Source: Bradyrhizobium sp. WSM3983 (GTDB lineage: Bacteria; Pseudomonadota; Alphaproteobacteria; Rhizobiales; Xanthobacteraceae). Taken from it: a stretch of DNA of 64,000 nt. Both the position numbers and the translations under genes were made by a program. Each line of letters begins with the position of its first letter. The stretch's first letter is position 1. Of this stretch, positions 1 through 8,508 are shown in pieces. The notes below the pieces were generated by a model. It was not told where the DNA came from. It did no database searches and saw only the letters and a list, made by a program, of their open reading frames with translations. The DNA is taken from NCBI RefSeq assembly GCF_000473045.1, contig NZ_AXAY01000006.1, positions 124,001 to 188,000 of the forward strand. The letters run 5' to 3'.

Positions 1-2
1 TG

Positions 3-809
3 CTGCCGTCGCGTCCGATGCAGCCGCCGAGCCGCCAGGGGAACGTCATGCCCGGGCCGGTCGAGACCCAGCCGCTGGCGCCGCCGCCGGGCACCACCAT
101 CGCGCCGCAGAACCAGCCGCCGGCCGTCGCTGTCGCACCGCCAGGCGCGCCTGCTCAGCCGGGCGCAGCTGTTCCCGGAGCTCCTGGTCAGCGTCAGCCG
201 CAGCAGAAGGGCGGAACCCAGCAGGGCGCCGTGCCGCAGGCCCCGGCGAGCCTCCAGCCGGGCGACGAGGTCGTCACCGAGCCGCCGGCCCAGAAGATCG
301 TGAACAAGAAGGCGACCTTCTCCGGCCTCGACAAGATCACCGGGCGCATCATCAATTTCGACGAGGATATCGGCGAGACCGTGCAGTTCGGCGCGCTGCG
401 GGTGAAGACCGACGCCTGCTATACGCGGCCCGCCACGGAAGCTGCCAACACCGACGCTTTCGTCGAGGTCGACGAGATCACCTTGCAGGGCGAGGTGAAG
501 CGGATCTTTTCCGGCTGGATGTATGCCGCGAGCCCCGGCCTGCACGGCGTCGAGCACCCGATCTACGACATCTGGCTCACCGACTGCAAAGAGCCGCAGC
601 AGACCATCGCGACCGCGGCGCCTGATCCGGCGAGCAAGCCTGCGCCGCCGCCACCGTCTCCGGCGCAGAAGAAGGCCGCGCCCAAGCAGGCGGTGCAGCA
701 GCGTCCGCCGCAGCCTTTGCCGCCGCCGCAGCAGGCGCAACCAGCTCCACCGCCTCCGCCGCCGGAGCAGCGGCCGGGTCTGTTCGGTATCCCAGGGTTT
801 GGCCGCTAG
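3..809 (+). CDS. DUF2155 domain-containing protein (5' partial)
   Basis: The reading frame is open to the left edge, so the true start and probable signal peptide lie upstream; the ATG at 18 is only an internal Met. The visible protein has a long Pro/Gln/Ala-rich N-terminal part, a conserved core at roughly residues 95-195 (KATFSGLDKITGRI, FGALRVKTDACYTRP, GWMYAASPGLHGVEHPIYD, ending W-L-T-D-C-K) and a second Pro/Ala/Gln tail. The core matches the DUF2155 family of alphaproteobacteria; its two cysteines (DACY and TDCK) may form a disulfide. DUF2155 proteins are predicted to be exported, but no biochemical role is known to me. The gene converges on aat with about 29 bases between the stop codons. 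The low-complexity ends are probably disordered envelope linkers (inference). Confidence 0.8.
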   Translation: MPSRPMQPPSRQGNVMPGPVETQPLAPPPGTTIAPQNQPPAVAVAPPGAPAQPGAAVPGAPGQRQPQQKGGTQQGAVPQAPASLQPGDEVVTEPPAQKIVNKKATFSGLDKITGRIINFDEDIGETVQFGALRVKTDACYTRPATEAANTDAFVEVDEITLQGEVKRIFSGWMYAASPGLHGVEHPIYDIWLTDCKEPQQTIATAAPDPASKPAPPPPSPAQKKAAPKQAVQQRPPQPLPPPQQAQPAPPPPPPEQRPGLFGIPGFGR

Positions 810-838
810 GCCAAATCCCAAGGTTTTGCCGCTAGGCC

Positions 839-1528
839 CTATTGCCGCGAGGCGATGATCTCGAGCGCGCGCGTGCCCGGGATCGCGTCACCCGCAGGCA
901 GTCGCAGGAAATCGCCGGGCTCGCCGGCGAGCGCCTTGTCGAGCAAGGCTGTGTAGCGCCGCCGCGAGATCTCGGCCGCACCAAAGCTCTTCAGATGTTC
1001 GGTGACATATTGCGTATCGAGCAGCTCGAAGCCGCCATGGATCAGCCGCGCCACCAGATGCACCAGCGCGACCTTCGAGGCGTCGCGCGCGGTGTGGAAC
1101 ATGCTCTCGCCGAAAAAGGCACGGCCCAGGCTGACGCCATAGAGACCGCCGACGAGGTCGTCGCCCTGCCAGGCCTCGACGCTGTGGCAATGGCCGAGGT
1201 CGTAGAGGCCGCCATAGAGGTCGCGGATGCGCTTGTTGATCCAGGTGTCCTCGCGGCCGGCCTGCGGCGCGGCGCAGCCGGCGATCGTCGCCTTGAACGC
1301 GGTGTTGACGGTGACGCGAAACGCATCCGTCCGCACGGTGCGGGCCAGCCGCGAGGCGACACGAAAGCCGTCGAGCGGGATCACGCCCCGCATTTCCGGC
1401 TCGACCCAGAACAGGGTCGGGTCGTCGGCGCTCTCGGCCATCGGAAAGATGCCACAAGCATAGGCGCGCAGCAGCACTGCCGGCGTGATTTCAGACGAGG
1501 CGGAGTCGCGCGAAGTCATAGTGCCCAA
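839..1528 (-). CDS. aat: Leucyl/phenylalanyl-tRNA--protein transferase
   Basis: Transfers Leu or Phe from aminoacyl-tRNA to proteins with an N-terminal Lys or Arg, marking them for ClpAP through ClpS (N-end rule); cytosolic. The 229-residue length matches the family. Visible family blocks are AYACGIFPM near residue 22, a [12 protein letters not shown] block near 41, [26 protein letters not shown] in the middle (split here only for description) and GESMFH with the following L-V-H-L-V-x-R-L. The start could be residue 1 or the Met at residue 4 (1519); neither has a strong ribosome site. In many alphaproteobacteria aat follows accC directly; here a three-gene sensory operon lies between them on the same strand. 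Confidence 0.93.
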   Translation of the reverse strand: MGTMTSRDSASSEITPAVLLRAYACGIFPMAESADDPTLFWVEPEMRGVIPLDGFRVASRLARTVRTDAFRVTVNTAFKATIAGCAAPQAGREDTWINKRIRDLYGGLYDLGHCHSVEAWQGDDLVGGLYGVSLGRAFFGESMFHTARDASKVALVHLVARLIHGGFELLDTQYVTEHLKSFGAAEISRRRYTALLDKALAGEPGDFLRLPAGDAIPGTRALEIIASRQ

Positions 1529-1580
1529 TCATAGCAGGATCGCGATGCGCGTGCGATGGGGGCAATTCCGGATGCCGGGA

Positions 1581-2696
1581 TCAGACCGCCGCGGCGCTGT
1601 TGGCCGTGCCGGGCGCGGCGGGGGTACGGCGGAACCGCAGGATGATGCGGGTTCCGGAATGGTTGGGATCGCGCTCGACGGTGGCATCGAGCTTGGTGGC
1701 CATGGCCGCGACGATGCGCTGACCCATGCCGGTGGAGCGCGGATCGGCCTTGACGTTGTCGCCGACGCCGTCGTCGGTGATCGAGAGCAGAAGATCGTCG
1801 CCCTGCGATGTCAGCTCGACATGAATGGGGCCGGCACCGTCGGGATAGGCGTATTTCACCGCGTTCATTACCAGCTCGTTGACGATGATGCCGACGGCGA
1901 CGGCACGGTCCGGGTCGATCTCGATCGGCTCGGCCTTCACCGTCAGGCGCGACATCCGGTTGCCTTCGGCGGAGCGGCGCAAATCCTCGAGCAGGGAGTC
2001 CAGATACTGGTTGAGCACGACGCTCTTCAGGTCCTGCGAGGTGTAGAGGCGGCGGTGCACCTGGGCGACGGCGGCGACGCGGCCCATCGCGTTGGTCAAT
2101 GCGACCTTGACCTCGTCCTGGGCGGCGGAGCTCGCCTGCAGATGCAGGAGCGAAGCGATGATCTGGAGCGAATTGCCGACGCGGTGATTGACCTCGCGCA
2201 GCAGCAGCTCGCGTTCGGCGGCAAGCGCGGCATAGCGGTCGCGCGAGGCGTGGATCTCGGCCTCGGCCTCCTCGCGTGCCCGCTGCAATTCGGCCTGGCG
2301 CAGCGCGCCTTCGGCCGCCACATGCAGCAGCGGGATGAAGTCGCCCTTGACGTCCTTGACCAGATAGTCGGCCGCGCCCGCTTTCAGCGCGGTGACGGCG
2401 ATGCTGGAATCCTGCGATGCCGTGACGAAGACCACCGGCGGGGCGTCCGGGATCTTCATGATCTGCTCCAGCGTCTCGAGCCCATCGAGACCCGGCATGT
2501 ATTGATCGAGCGCCACGACATCGATGGAGCCTTCGATGGAGCCTTGGCTGCCTGCGTTGCGGATGCGCTCGAGGCCTTCCTCGCCGCTCGCGGCATGAAT
2601 GACCTTGTAGCCGCGCCGCGTCAGGCCGCGATCGACCAGGCGCGCCAGCGCGCTGTCGTCATCAATGTAGAGCAGGGTTGGCGTGTGCTGGGTCAT
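1581..2696 (-). CDS. Receiver-HisKA_2 hybrid sensor histidine kinase
   Basis: A 371-residue cytosolic protein with no membrane segment. Residues 6-120 are a receiver domain with the acidic triad (IDDD), phosphoacceptor Asp64 (VVALDQYMPGLDG) and Lys114. A short coiled coil at about 130-165 leads into a HisKA_2 dimerisation/phosphotransfer helix (LLREVNHRVGNSLQ, His171), then a HATPase_c domain (NELVMNAVKYAYPDGAG, DDGVGD, STGMGQRIV). The receiver-before-kinase order suggests it takes phosphate from, or is gated by, the upstream kinase. The start chosen is the ATG overlapping the stop of the upstream receiver gene (ATGA); the frame is open further upstream but that stretch is a shadow of that gene. 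It is the last gene of a three-gene operon. HisKA_2 kinases in alphaproteobacteria often feed PhyR-type stress responses; that link here is inference. Confidence 0.88.
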   Translation of the reverse strand: MTQHTPTLLYIDDDSALARLVDRGLTRRGYKVIHAASGEEGLERIRNAGSQGSIEGSIDVVALDQYMPGLDGLETLEQIMKIPDAPPVVFVTASQDSSIAVTALKAGAADYLVKDVKGDFIPLLHVAAEGALRQAELQRAREEAEAEIHASRDRYAALAAERELLLREVNHRVGNSLQIIASLLHLQASSAAQDEVKVALTNAMGRVAAVAQVHRRLYTSQDLKSVVLNQYLDSLLEDLRRSAEGNRMSRLTVKAEPIEIDPDRAVAVGIIVNELVMNAVKYAYPDGAGPIHVELTSQGDDLLLSITDDGVGDNVKADPRSTGMGQRIVAAMATKLDATVERDPNHSGTRIILRFRRTPAAPGTANSAAAV

Positions 2697-3133
2697 GAGG
2701 CGGCGGGCGGGACCTGGATGACCGAGAAGAACAGGCCGAGTTGCCGGATGGCGTTGGCGAAATTCTCGTAATTGACGGGTTTGGTGATGTAGACGTTGCA
2801 GCCGAGCTCGTAGCAGCGCTTGATCTCCTGACTGTCGTCGGTCGTGGTCAGCACAACCACCGGCGAGGCCTTGAGATATTTGTTTTCCTTGATCTGCTTC
2901 AGGATATCGATGCCGCTCATGTCGGGCAGGTTGAGGTCGAGCAGGATCAGGAGCGCGTTGCCTTTCTGCGCCAGCCCGGTGCCGTCGGCGCCGAAAAGGT
3001 GCTTCATCGCGGCGGTGCCGTTGGCGAACGACACAATCTCGTTGTTCACGCCGGAGCGGCGGATGTTGCGCTCGATCAAGCGCGCATGGCCCTCGTCGTC
3101 CTCGATCATGATGATGGTGACAGGCAACGTCAT
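2693..3133 (-). CDS. Single-domain response regulator (Rcp1-like)
   Basis: A 146-residue stand-alone receiver. Acidic residues EDD (11-13), phosphoacceptor Asp66 in LLDLNLPDMSGID, T-T-x-D after strand 4 and Lys118 in ITKPVNYENF are all present, so it should be phosphorylatable. There is no output domain. It resembles the Rcp1/phytochrome-partner receivers, which carry phosphate between a kinase and another protein. It sits between the CHASE3 kinase (overlap 3130-3133) and the receiver-HisKA_2 kinase (overlap 2693-2696), both ATGA junctions, so translation is likely coupled in fixed ratio. A relay kinase to this receiver to the hybrid kinase is a reasonable reading but not shown by sequence. 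Confidence 0.9.
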   Translation of the reverse strand: MTLPVTIIMIEDDEGHARLIERNIRRSGVNNEIVSFANGTAAMKHLFGADGTGLAQKGNALLILLDLNLPDMSGIDILKQIKENKYLKASPVVVLTTTDDSQEIKRCYELGCNVYITKPVNYENFANAIRQLGLFFSVIQVPPAAS

Positions 3134-4647
3134 TTGTCCGCGTTCCGGTTGCTGGCGTTCCAGGCGATAGGCAGCGTGATCGTGAATGTACTGCCTGCAT
3201 TCAGTTCTGACGATACCGACATCGTGCCGCCGAGGCGGCGCACAAGTGCACGCACATGGGCAAGACCGATGCCTTGGCCCGGCTTGTCCTGGGTTCCCGC
3301 ACGGCGGAACAGGTCAAAAATCCGCTGATGATCCTTCGGATCGATGCCGCGGCCGTTATCGCTGATTTCGAAGATAGCGTAGCCGAGCTTGGTGCGCCCG
3401 CGAATTCTGATCTCGCCGGGCACCCCGCTCCTGAGATACTTGATCGCGTTATCGATCAGATTGGAGAAGATCTGCTCCAGTGCAAGGCGGTCGCTGACGA
3501 TATTCGGCAATGGCTCGACGTGAATCTCGGCCTGCGCTTCGGCCGATTGGTGCGCCAGCGTCGACACGATGGTCTCGACGAAATCGCGTGTATCGATCTT
3601 TTCCGGCTGGAATTCGCGCCGACCCTCGCGGGTGAGGTTGAGGATTGCCGAAATCAGCCGGTCCATCCGGGCGATCGAGGATTTGATGAAGCCGAGTGCT
3701 TCGGAAAAATCCGCAGAAAGCTGCTTGTCGGGGCCGTCGAGCGGGATGTCAGCGACATCGACCGGCGGCCCGCCTGCCGGCACGCCCGTGAGCCCCCCGA
3801 TCCGGCGAAAGATGTCCTTGCCCAATTCTTCGAGCTCGCTGGTGAAGCCCATGATGTTGACCAGCGGCGAGCGCAGGTCATGGCTGACGATATAGGCAAA
3901 GCGCTGGATCTCGTCGTTGGCTTCGCGCAGGTCTGCCGTTCGCTCATCGACGGTGGCCTCGAGATTGAGGTTGCCGTCGCGCAGCCGTGCTTCGGCGTCG
4001 TCACGGGCGCCGGCAGAGCGCCGCACCAGCCAGATCGAGATCAGGGCGAGCAGCACGACGAGGCCGGACCCGATGCCGGTCATCGAAGCGGCGAACGTCT
4101 GGCTGCGGTCGGCGTTCGCCGTGCGGAGCCGGAATAGCCGTTCCTCCTCCTGGATCATCGCGCTCGCCAAACTGCCGATTGCGGCGGTGGTATCGGCCGC
4201 AGCGGCTTCATTCATCAGGAATGTCGCCTTGTCGATCTGGCCCTGCCGGACGAGGTCCATTTCCTGGGTGAACTGGCCGAGCCGGATCTCGATCGCCGCG
4301 CTCAGCTTCTCGATGCCCTCGCGTTGCGCCGGATTGTCGCCGGTCAGGCGCGTCACCCGGTCCAGCGCTGGAACGATCGCGGCGACCGCCTTGTCATGGT
4401 CGGTCTTGAAGTTCTCGCTCCGGGTCAAGAGGTAGCCGCGCACACCACTCTCGGCGCGACGAATCTCGAGCAGCAGGGCGTTGAGCTGGTTTTCCACCTC
4501 TAGGGTGTGAACCACCCATTTGCTGTCGTCGCGAGCCTTGTTGACGAGATAGACGGAGCCGGCGCTGATCACGGTCAGCACCAGAAGTCCCGCTGCGAAC
4601 AGCAGGATCTGCCAGAATGCGCGCCGCCGCTGTTCCCCAGCGGTCAC
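3130..4647 (-). CDS. CHASE3-domain membrane sensor histidine kinase
   Basis: A 505-residue inner-membrane kinase. TM1 at about 12-33, a periplasmic CHASE3 domain at about 40-185 (ESGVRGYLLTRSENF is the family signature), TM2 at about 190-210, then a coiled linker, a HisKA helix (FAYIVSHDLRSPL, His256) and HATPase_c with N box LIDNAIKYL, G1 DNGRGID and G2 GQGIGLA. A loop of about 40 residues rich in Pro/Gly/Asp splits the HisKA helices, a pattern common in phytochrome-like kinases. The start used is GTG at 4647; no good ATG precedes it. First gene of the sensory operon. A perfect 7-bp-arm palindrome lies about 50 bases upstream (4692-4708). Signal sensed is unknown. Confidence 0.9.
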   Translation of the reverse strand: MTAGEQRRRAFWQILLFAAGLLVLTVISAGSVYLVNKARDDSKWVVHTLEVENQLNALLLEIRRAESGVRGYLLTRSENFKTDHDKAVAAIVPALDRVTRLTGDNPAQREGIEKLSAAIEIRLGQFTQEMDLVRQGQIDKATFLMNEAAAADTTAAIGSLASAMIQEEERLFRLRTANADRSQTFAASMTGIGSGLVVLLALISIWLVRRSAGARDDAEARLRDGNLNLEATVDERTADLREANDEIQRFAYIVSHDLRSPLVNIMGFTSELEELGKDIFRRIGGLTGVPAGGPPVDVADIPLDGPDKQLSADFSEALGFIKSSIARMDRLISAILNLTREGRREFQPEKIDTRDFVETIVSTLAHQSAEAQAEIHVEPLPNIVSDRLALEQIFSNLIDNAIKYLRSGVPGEIRIRGRTKLGYAIFEISDNGRGIDPKDHQRIFDLFRRAGTQDKPGQGIGLAHVRALVRRLGGTMSVSSELNAGSTFTITLPIAWNASNRNADK

Positions 4648-4691
4648 GACGTTCTTGCCCTGTTATGCGTAGTGGAGTTCAACATGCCCCC

Positions 4692-4708
4692 TTGGAACTG
4701 TTCCAACC
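4692..4708. promoter_or_regulatory. Palindrome upstream of CHASE3 kinase operon
   Basis: TTGGAAC-T-GTTCCAA with perfect 7-bp arms and a 1-base centre, in the 104-base gap between accC and the sensory operon. Its position 45-60 bases upstream of the GTG start suits an operator. It contains GGAAC on each strand, but the downstream GTT is one base too close for a normal EcfG promoter. Confidence 0.35.
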
Positions 4709-4751
4709 GTCCAGAACGCGATTGGGACCAGAGGGTTCCACGGGACAGGAC

Positions 4752-6110
4752 TTATTTCGCCGGCGGTTCCGTCTTACCGGCGAGGTACTGCTCCAGCCAG
4801 TGGATGTGATAGTCGCCGTTGATGATGTCGTCCTGGCGCACCAGGTCGCGGAACAGCGGCAGCGTGGTCTCGATGCCGTCGACCACCATCTCGTCCAACG
4901 CCCGGCGTAGCCGCATCAGGCATTCGGCGCGGGTCTTGCCGTGGACGATCAGCTTGCCGACGAGGGAATCGTAGTAGGGCGGGATCTGGTAGCCCTGATA
5001 GACCGCGGAATCGATCCGCACGCCGAGCCCACCGGGCGGGTGGTATTGCGAGATCCGGCCGGGCGAGGGACGGAAGGTCAGCGGGTTCTCCGCATTGATG
5101 CGGCACTCGATGGCGTGGCCGATGATCTGGATCTCGCTCTGCTTGGCTGGCAGTTCGCCGCCGGCGGCGATGCGGATCTGCTCCAGCACGAGATCGATGT
5201 CGGTGATGCTCTCGGTGACGGGATGCTCGACCTGGATGCGGGTATTCATCTCGATGAAGTAGAACTCGCCGTCCTCGAACAGGAACTCAATGGTGCCGAC
5301 GCCGAGATATTTCATCTCGCGCATCGCCTTCGCGCAGGTCTCGCCGATCTTGGCGCGTGCAGCGGCGGCCAGCACGGGCGAGGGACCTTCCTCCCAGACC
5401 TTCTGGTGGCGACGCTGCAGCGAGCAGTCGCGCTCGCCGAGATGGATCGCGCCGCCGCGGCCGTCGCCGAGGATCTGGATCTCGATGTGGCGCGGCTTCT
5501 GCAGGTATTTTTCCAAGTAGACCGAAGCGTCGCCGAAGGCCGATTTGGCCTCGTTGGCCGCCGTCGACAGCGCCACCTGGAGGTCCGCCTCGGTCTGCGC
5601 AACCTTCATGCCGCGGCCGCCGCCGCCGGCAGCCGCCTTCACCAGCACGGGAAAGCCGATCTTCCTGGCGATCGCTATCGCGTCGTCGTTGGGACCGACC
5701 GCACCATCGGAGCCGGGGACCACGGGGATCCCGAGTTTCTTGGCGGTCTTCTTGGCCTCGATCTTGTCGCCCATCAGGCGGATGTGCTCGGCCTTGGGAC
5801 CGATGAATTGCAGATTGTGCTCACCGAGGATCTCGGCGAAGCGCGCGTTCTCCGACAGGAAGCCGTAGCCGGGATGCACGGCATCCGCGCCGGTGATCTC
5901 GCAGGCCGCCAGCAGCGCGGGCACGTTGAGATAGCTGTCCTTCGACGGTGGCGGCCCGATGCAGACGCTCTCGTCCGACAGGCGCACATGCATGGCGTCG
6001 GCGTCGGCGGTGGAATGCACGGCGACGGTCGCGATCCCGAGCTCCTTGCAGGCTCGCAGGATGCGAAGGGCGATCTCGCCGCGATTGGCTATGAGGATCT
6101 TGTCGAACAT
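4752..6110 (-). CDS. accC: Acetyl-CoA carboxylase, biotin carboxylase subunit
   Basis: ATP-dependent carboxylation of the biotin on AccB, the first half-reaction of acetyl-CoA carboxylase in fatty acid synthesis. The 452 residues show the N-terminal fold ([17 protein letters not shown]), the ATP-grasp glycine loop ([13 protein letters not shown], about 158-170), [19 protein letters not shown] (about 223-241) and the active-site block [14 protein letters not shown] (287-300). Length is as expected. It follows accB on the same strand with an 80-base gap holding a long imperfect hairpin repeat, so AccB:AccC ratio may be set post-transcriptionally (inference). Confidence 0.97.
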   Translation of the reverse strand: MFDKILIANRGEIALRILRACKELGIATVAVHSTADADAMHVRLSDESVCIGPPPSKDSYLNVPALLAACEITGADAVHPGYGFLSENARFAEILGEHNLQFIGPKAEHIRLMGDKIEAKKTAKKLGIPVVPGSDGAVGPNDDAIAIARKIGFPVLVKAAAGGGGRGMKVAQTEADLQVALSTAANEAKSAFGDASVYLEKYLQKPRHIEIQILGDGRGGAIHLGERDCSLQRRHQKVWEEGPSPVLAAAARAKIGETCAKAMREMKYLGVGTIEFLFEDGEFYFIEMNTRIQVEHPVTESITDIDLVLEQIRIAAGGELPAKQSEIQIIGHAIECRINAENPLTFRPSPGRISQYHPPGGLGVRIDSAVYQGYQIPPYYDSLVGKLIVHGKTRAECLMRLRRALDEMVVDGIETTLPLFRDLVRQDDIINGDYHIHWLEQYLAGKTEPPAK

Positions 6111-6126
6111 GGTGCCTCAGGGGCGA

Positions 6127-6190
6127 ACGGGGAATAGCGAATGGCGAATAGGGAAGAGTAACTGTTCGCTACTCGCTATTCGCCACTCCC
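6127..6190. repeat. Imperfect inverted repeat between accB and accC
   Basis: Left arm about 6130-6156 and right arm about 6164-6190, each built from a GAATRGC-like module repeated two to three times. About 21 of 27 positions pair, and four of the six mismatches become G-U pairs in RNA. This looks like a dispersed palindromic repeat inserted in the accB-accC gap; it could act as an mRNA stem-loop. Right arm runs to the accB stop codon. Confidence 0.6.
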
Positions 6191-6682
6191 TCACTCAATG
6201 ATCACCAGCGGCTCGCCGAACTCGACCGGCTGGCCGTCTTCGACCAGAATCTGCGTCACCGTGCCGGCGCGCGGCGAGGGAATCTGGTTCATGGTCTTCA
6301 TCGCTTCGATGATCAGCAGGGTCTGGCCGACCGAGACCTTCGAGCCGATCTCGATGAACGGCTTGGCGCCGGGCTCCGGCGACCAATAGGCGGTGCCGAC
6401 CATCGGCGAAGACACGGCGCCGGGATGCTTCGACATGTCTGCTGCGGCAGCCGCGGGTGCGGCAGAAGGCGAGGCGACGAGCGCGGGAGCCGCATGCTGC
6501 ACCGGCATCGGCATGGTCGCGGCGACGCTGATGTTGCGGGCGACGCGCAGCCGCAAGCCGGCGCGCTCGATCTCGATCTCGGTGAGGCTGGTCTCATCGA
6601 GCAGGAGAGCAAGCTCGCGAACGAGCGCGGAATCCTCGCTGGAAAACTTTGCGGCTGCTTTGTCGTCTGGCTGGCGCGCCAT
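6191..6682 (-). CDS. accB: Acetyl-CoA carboxylase biotin carboxyl carrier protein
   Basis: Carries the biotin that shuttles CO2 between AccC and the carboxyltransferase. The 163-residue protein has an N-terminal helix pair, an Ala/Pro-rich swinging linker (about 60-85) and a biotinyl domain with the attachment site [10 protein letters not shown], Lys129. AMKT instead of AMKM is usual in alphaproteobacteria. The start chosen is the ATG at 6682 (MARQPDDK); the frame is open further upstream but that stretch overlaps the aroQ-accB spacer and is not family-like. Lies 37 bases downstream of aroQ and upstream of accC. Confidence 0.95.
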   Translation of the reverse strand: MARQPDDKAAAKFSSEDSALVRELALLLDETSLTEIEIERAGLRLRVARNISVAATMPMPVQHAAPALVASPSAAPAAAAADMSKHPGAVSSPMVGTAYWSPEPGAKPFIEIGSKVSVGQTLLIIEAMKTMNQIPSPRAGTVTQILVEDGQPVEFGEPLVIIE

Positions 6683-6719
6683 GTTCTTTGATCCGAATGT
6701 TCTGTGTGAGGAGGGTGCG

Positions 6720-7187
6720 TCAGGCTTTGGGCTTGATGCCGACCTTGGCGGCAAGGCCCTGGATGGCGAGGCGGTAGCCCTCGATGCCGAAGCCGCAGAG
6801 CGAGGCGAAGGCCGCGCGCGCGGTGTAGGAATGGTGACGGAAACTCTCGCGGGCGTGGATGTTGGTCACGTGCACTTCGACGGTCGGGATCTGCACCGCG
6901 AGCAGCGCGTCGTGCAGCGCGATCGAGGTGTGCGAATAGCCGCCGGCATTGATGATGATGCCCTTCATCTTGCGGGCGTGGGCCTCGTGGATGAAGTCGA
7001 TCAGCTCGCCTTCGCGGTTGGACTGCCGACAATCAGCCTTGAGGCCGAAGGTCGCGGCCGTCTCCCGGCACAGCGCCTCGACGTCGGCCAGCGTCGCGTG
7101 GCCATACTTCTCGGGCTCGCGCGTCCCCAGCATGTTGAGGTTCGGCCCGTTGAGAACGAGGATCGTGTCGGTTGCTGCTTCGGCCAT
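6720..7187 (-). CDS. aroQ: 3-dehydroquinate dehydratase, type II
   Basis: Dehydrates 3-dehydroquinate to 3-dehydroshikimate in the shikimate pathway; cytosolic dodecamer in the family. The 155 residues contain the signature [20 protein letters not shown] with Arg23 and catalytic Tyr28 on the flexible lid, [10 protein letters not shown], and catalytic His111 in [12 protein letters not shown]. Length and motifs are canonical. It is the first gene of the aroQ-accB-accC group, an arrangement common in alphaproteobacteria. Confidence 0.97.
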   Translation of the reverse strand: MAEAATDTILVLNGPNLNMLGTREPEKYGHATLADVEALCRETAATFGLKADCRQSNREGELIDFIHEAHARKMKGIIINAGGYSHTSIALHDALLAVQIPTVEVHVTNIHARESFRHHSYTARAAFASLCGFGIEGYRLAIQGLAAKVGIKPKA

Positions 7188-7365
7188 TCCTATCCCGGCA
7201 GGTGTTTCGGCGTGGCGGGGTTATAGGTAACAAAGTGACCCAGGGGAAGCCTTGAAGGGCCTCCGGGATCGCTTCAGGTATCTCATCCAGTGCGCAAAAA
7301 CCTGTGCGGAAACTACGGAAATTGCTTGTTAACCAGTCCGAAGCATGGCTGCCGGCCAAACGCAA

Positions 7366-7393
7366 AGGGGGCGGGCATCGCTGCCCGCCCTCT
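7366..7393 (-). terminator. Rho-independent-like terminator after DUF1236 gene
   Basis: A 12-bp GC-rich stem (7366-7377 with 7382-7393, one G-U) and TCGC loop, 20 bases past the stop of the minus-strand DUF1236 gene. On that strand it is followed by CCTTTGCGTTT, a weak T tract. Confidence 0.65.
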
Positions 7394-7413
7394 GAGGTTG
7401 CCGTCGTCCGGCC

Positions 7414-8286
7414 TTAGACGTTCAGGACCGCCACGATCTCGTAGGTGTCCGGATTGATGATCACGATCTCTTCCTTGACGAGGACGTACTTGTAGGTCCG
7501 CCACTCCGGATAGATCGTCACGACCCGCGACGGCAGGGCATGCAGTTCGATGCCCTCACGGGGAATGCGGGTGCCGACGGAGATCGAGAAGTTCACGTTG
7601 GTCACGGGCCGCACGTGCTCCTCGCGGATCACCGAGGTGATCTGCGTGCGCTGCTCGGTCGACAGCTTGGCACCGGCGCCGGCCTGGCCGACCGTCGTGT
7701 TGGTGCTGCTCTGACCCTGCGCGTTCTGGTTGGTGCTGGTGCCGGTCTGGCCCTGAGCGTTCTGGTTGGTGCGGGTCTCGGTGCCCTTCCGGTTCTCGGC
7801 ATTGTTGGTGCTGCTGGCGCCGCTCTTGGTGCCCTCAGCCTTCATGTCCTTCTGTTCCTTGGCGCCGGACTTGCTGGTGTCCTGGCTCATGCTCTTGGAC
7901 TTGTCCTGCTGACCCTGCGCGTGTTCGTCGGTGCGCTGGCCCTTGGTGGCGCCGGACTTCTCCTCAGCCGCGTTCTTGTTCATCTCGCGGCCGGAGTGCT
8001 CGTCCTTGGTCGCGCCGGAGGATTTTTCCTCGGCGGACGTGCCGGACTTCATGCTGCTGGAGCCGCCAGCCTGGCCGACGGTGCCCTTCTCATGGGTGGA
8101 TTCATGGGTGGATTCCTTGCCCATCGAGTTGCCGCGTTCGGCGGCGCCGCCGGAGGACTGCGAGTGCTGCATCGGCTGAGCGCCGGCGCCGCCGCTCTCG
8201 TTCTTCATCGTGCCCTGTGCGTTCGCCAGTCCGGTGCCAGCGATGAGCGCGAGTGCGGCAACCGAGATCATAAAGCGGTTCAACAT
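7414..8286 (-). CDS. DUF1236 domain-containing exported protein
   Basis: A 290-residue protein with a clear signal peptide (MLNRFMISVAALALIAGTGLANA). Residues about 25-200 are a very hydrophilic, Ser/Gly/Lys/Glu/Asn/Gln-rich low-complexity region, hydrophilin-like in composition. The C-terminal 90 residues form a DUF1236 domain (LSTEQRTQITSVIREEHVRP, then a last strand pair ending in EIVAVLNV). DUF1236 proteins are common in Bradyrhizobium and often stress-related; the biochemical role is unknown. The start at 8286 has a strong GAGGAG ribosome site 6 bases upstream. An EcfG-type promoter lies 47-71 bases upstream of the start, so general stress control is predicted. Confidence 0.88.
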   Translation of the reverse strand: MLNRFMISVAALALIAGTGLANAQGTMKNESGGAGAQPMQHSQSSGGAAERGNSMGKESTHESTHEKGTVGQAGGSSSMKSGTSAEEKSSGATKDEHSGREMNKNAAEEKSGATKGQRTDEHAQGQQDKSKSMSQDTSKSGAKEQKDMKAEGTKSGASSTNNAENRKGTETRTNQNAQGQTGTSTNQNAQGQSSTNTTVGQAGAGAKLSTEQRTQITSVIREEHVRPVTNVNFSISVGTRIPREGIELHALPSRVVTIYPEWRTYKYVLVKEEIVIINPDTYEIVAVLNV

Positions 8287-8332
8287 TGAATTCTCCTCAC
8301 GTGTTTTCACTTGCGTCATTGCCCGCGCCGAC

Positions 8333-8357
8333 AACGAAAGGAGATTTGAGTTGTTCC
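8333..8357 (-). promoter_or_regulatory. EcfG (general stress sigma) promoter of DUF1236 gene
   Basis: On the minus strand GGAAC (8357-8353), a 16-base spacer, then CGTT (8336-8333). This is an exact match to the alphaproteobacterial EcfG consensus GGAAC-N16/17-CGTT. The implied start, about 7 bases on, gives a leader of roughly 40 bases with a GAGGAG ribosome site. Confidence 0.7.
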
Positions 8358-8453
8358 GGAACTTCGCCAGTTCCGCAGCATTTGTTTGTTGAATACCAGA
8401 TGAATGACTTTGCAGGATCGCGCCAAAGTTTGACGGCCAAGTTTGACGCAAGA

Positions 8454-8480
8454 AAAAGGCCGGCGTTTCAGCCGGCCTCG
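8454..8480 (-). terminator. Rho-independent terminator after dsbA-like gene
   Basis: Stem AGGCCGGC/GCCGGCCT (8458-8465 with 8472-8479), six-base loop, and on the minus strand a run of five T directly after. It lies 29 bases past the stop of the DsbA-like gene. Confidence 0.85.
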
Positions 8481-8508
8481 CTAGCGTTCTGTATCGAAAA
8501 GCGTGCGA

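Noticed and set aside
1485..2771. Plus-strand frame of 428 codons over the hybrid kinase
   Set aside because: Antisense shadow of a protein with clear receiver and HisKA_2 motifs.
2697..3200. Upstream extension of the receiver-kinase frame, making a 539-residue protein
   Set aside because: The extra residues overlap the lone receiver and the CHASE3 kinase end, are basic and motif-free, while an ATG exactly at the ATGA overlap gives a normal receiver start.
4681..4704. EcfG-like promoter for the CHASE3 kinase operon
   Set aside because: GGAAC is present on the minus strand but the GTT follows after 16 bases without the C, one base short of the consensus; not called.
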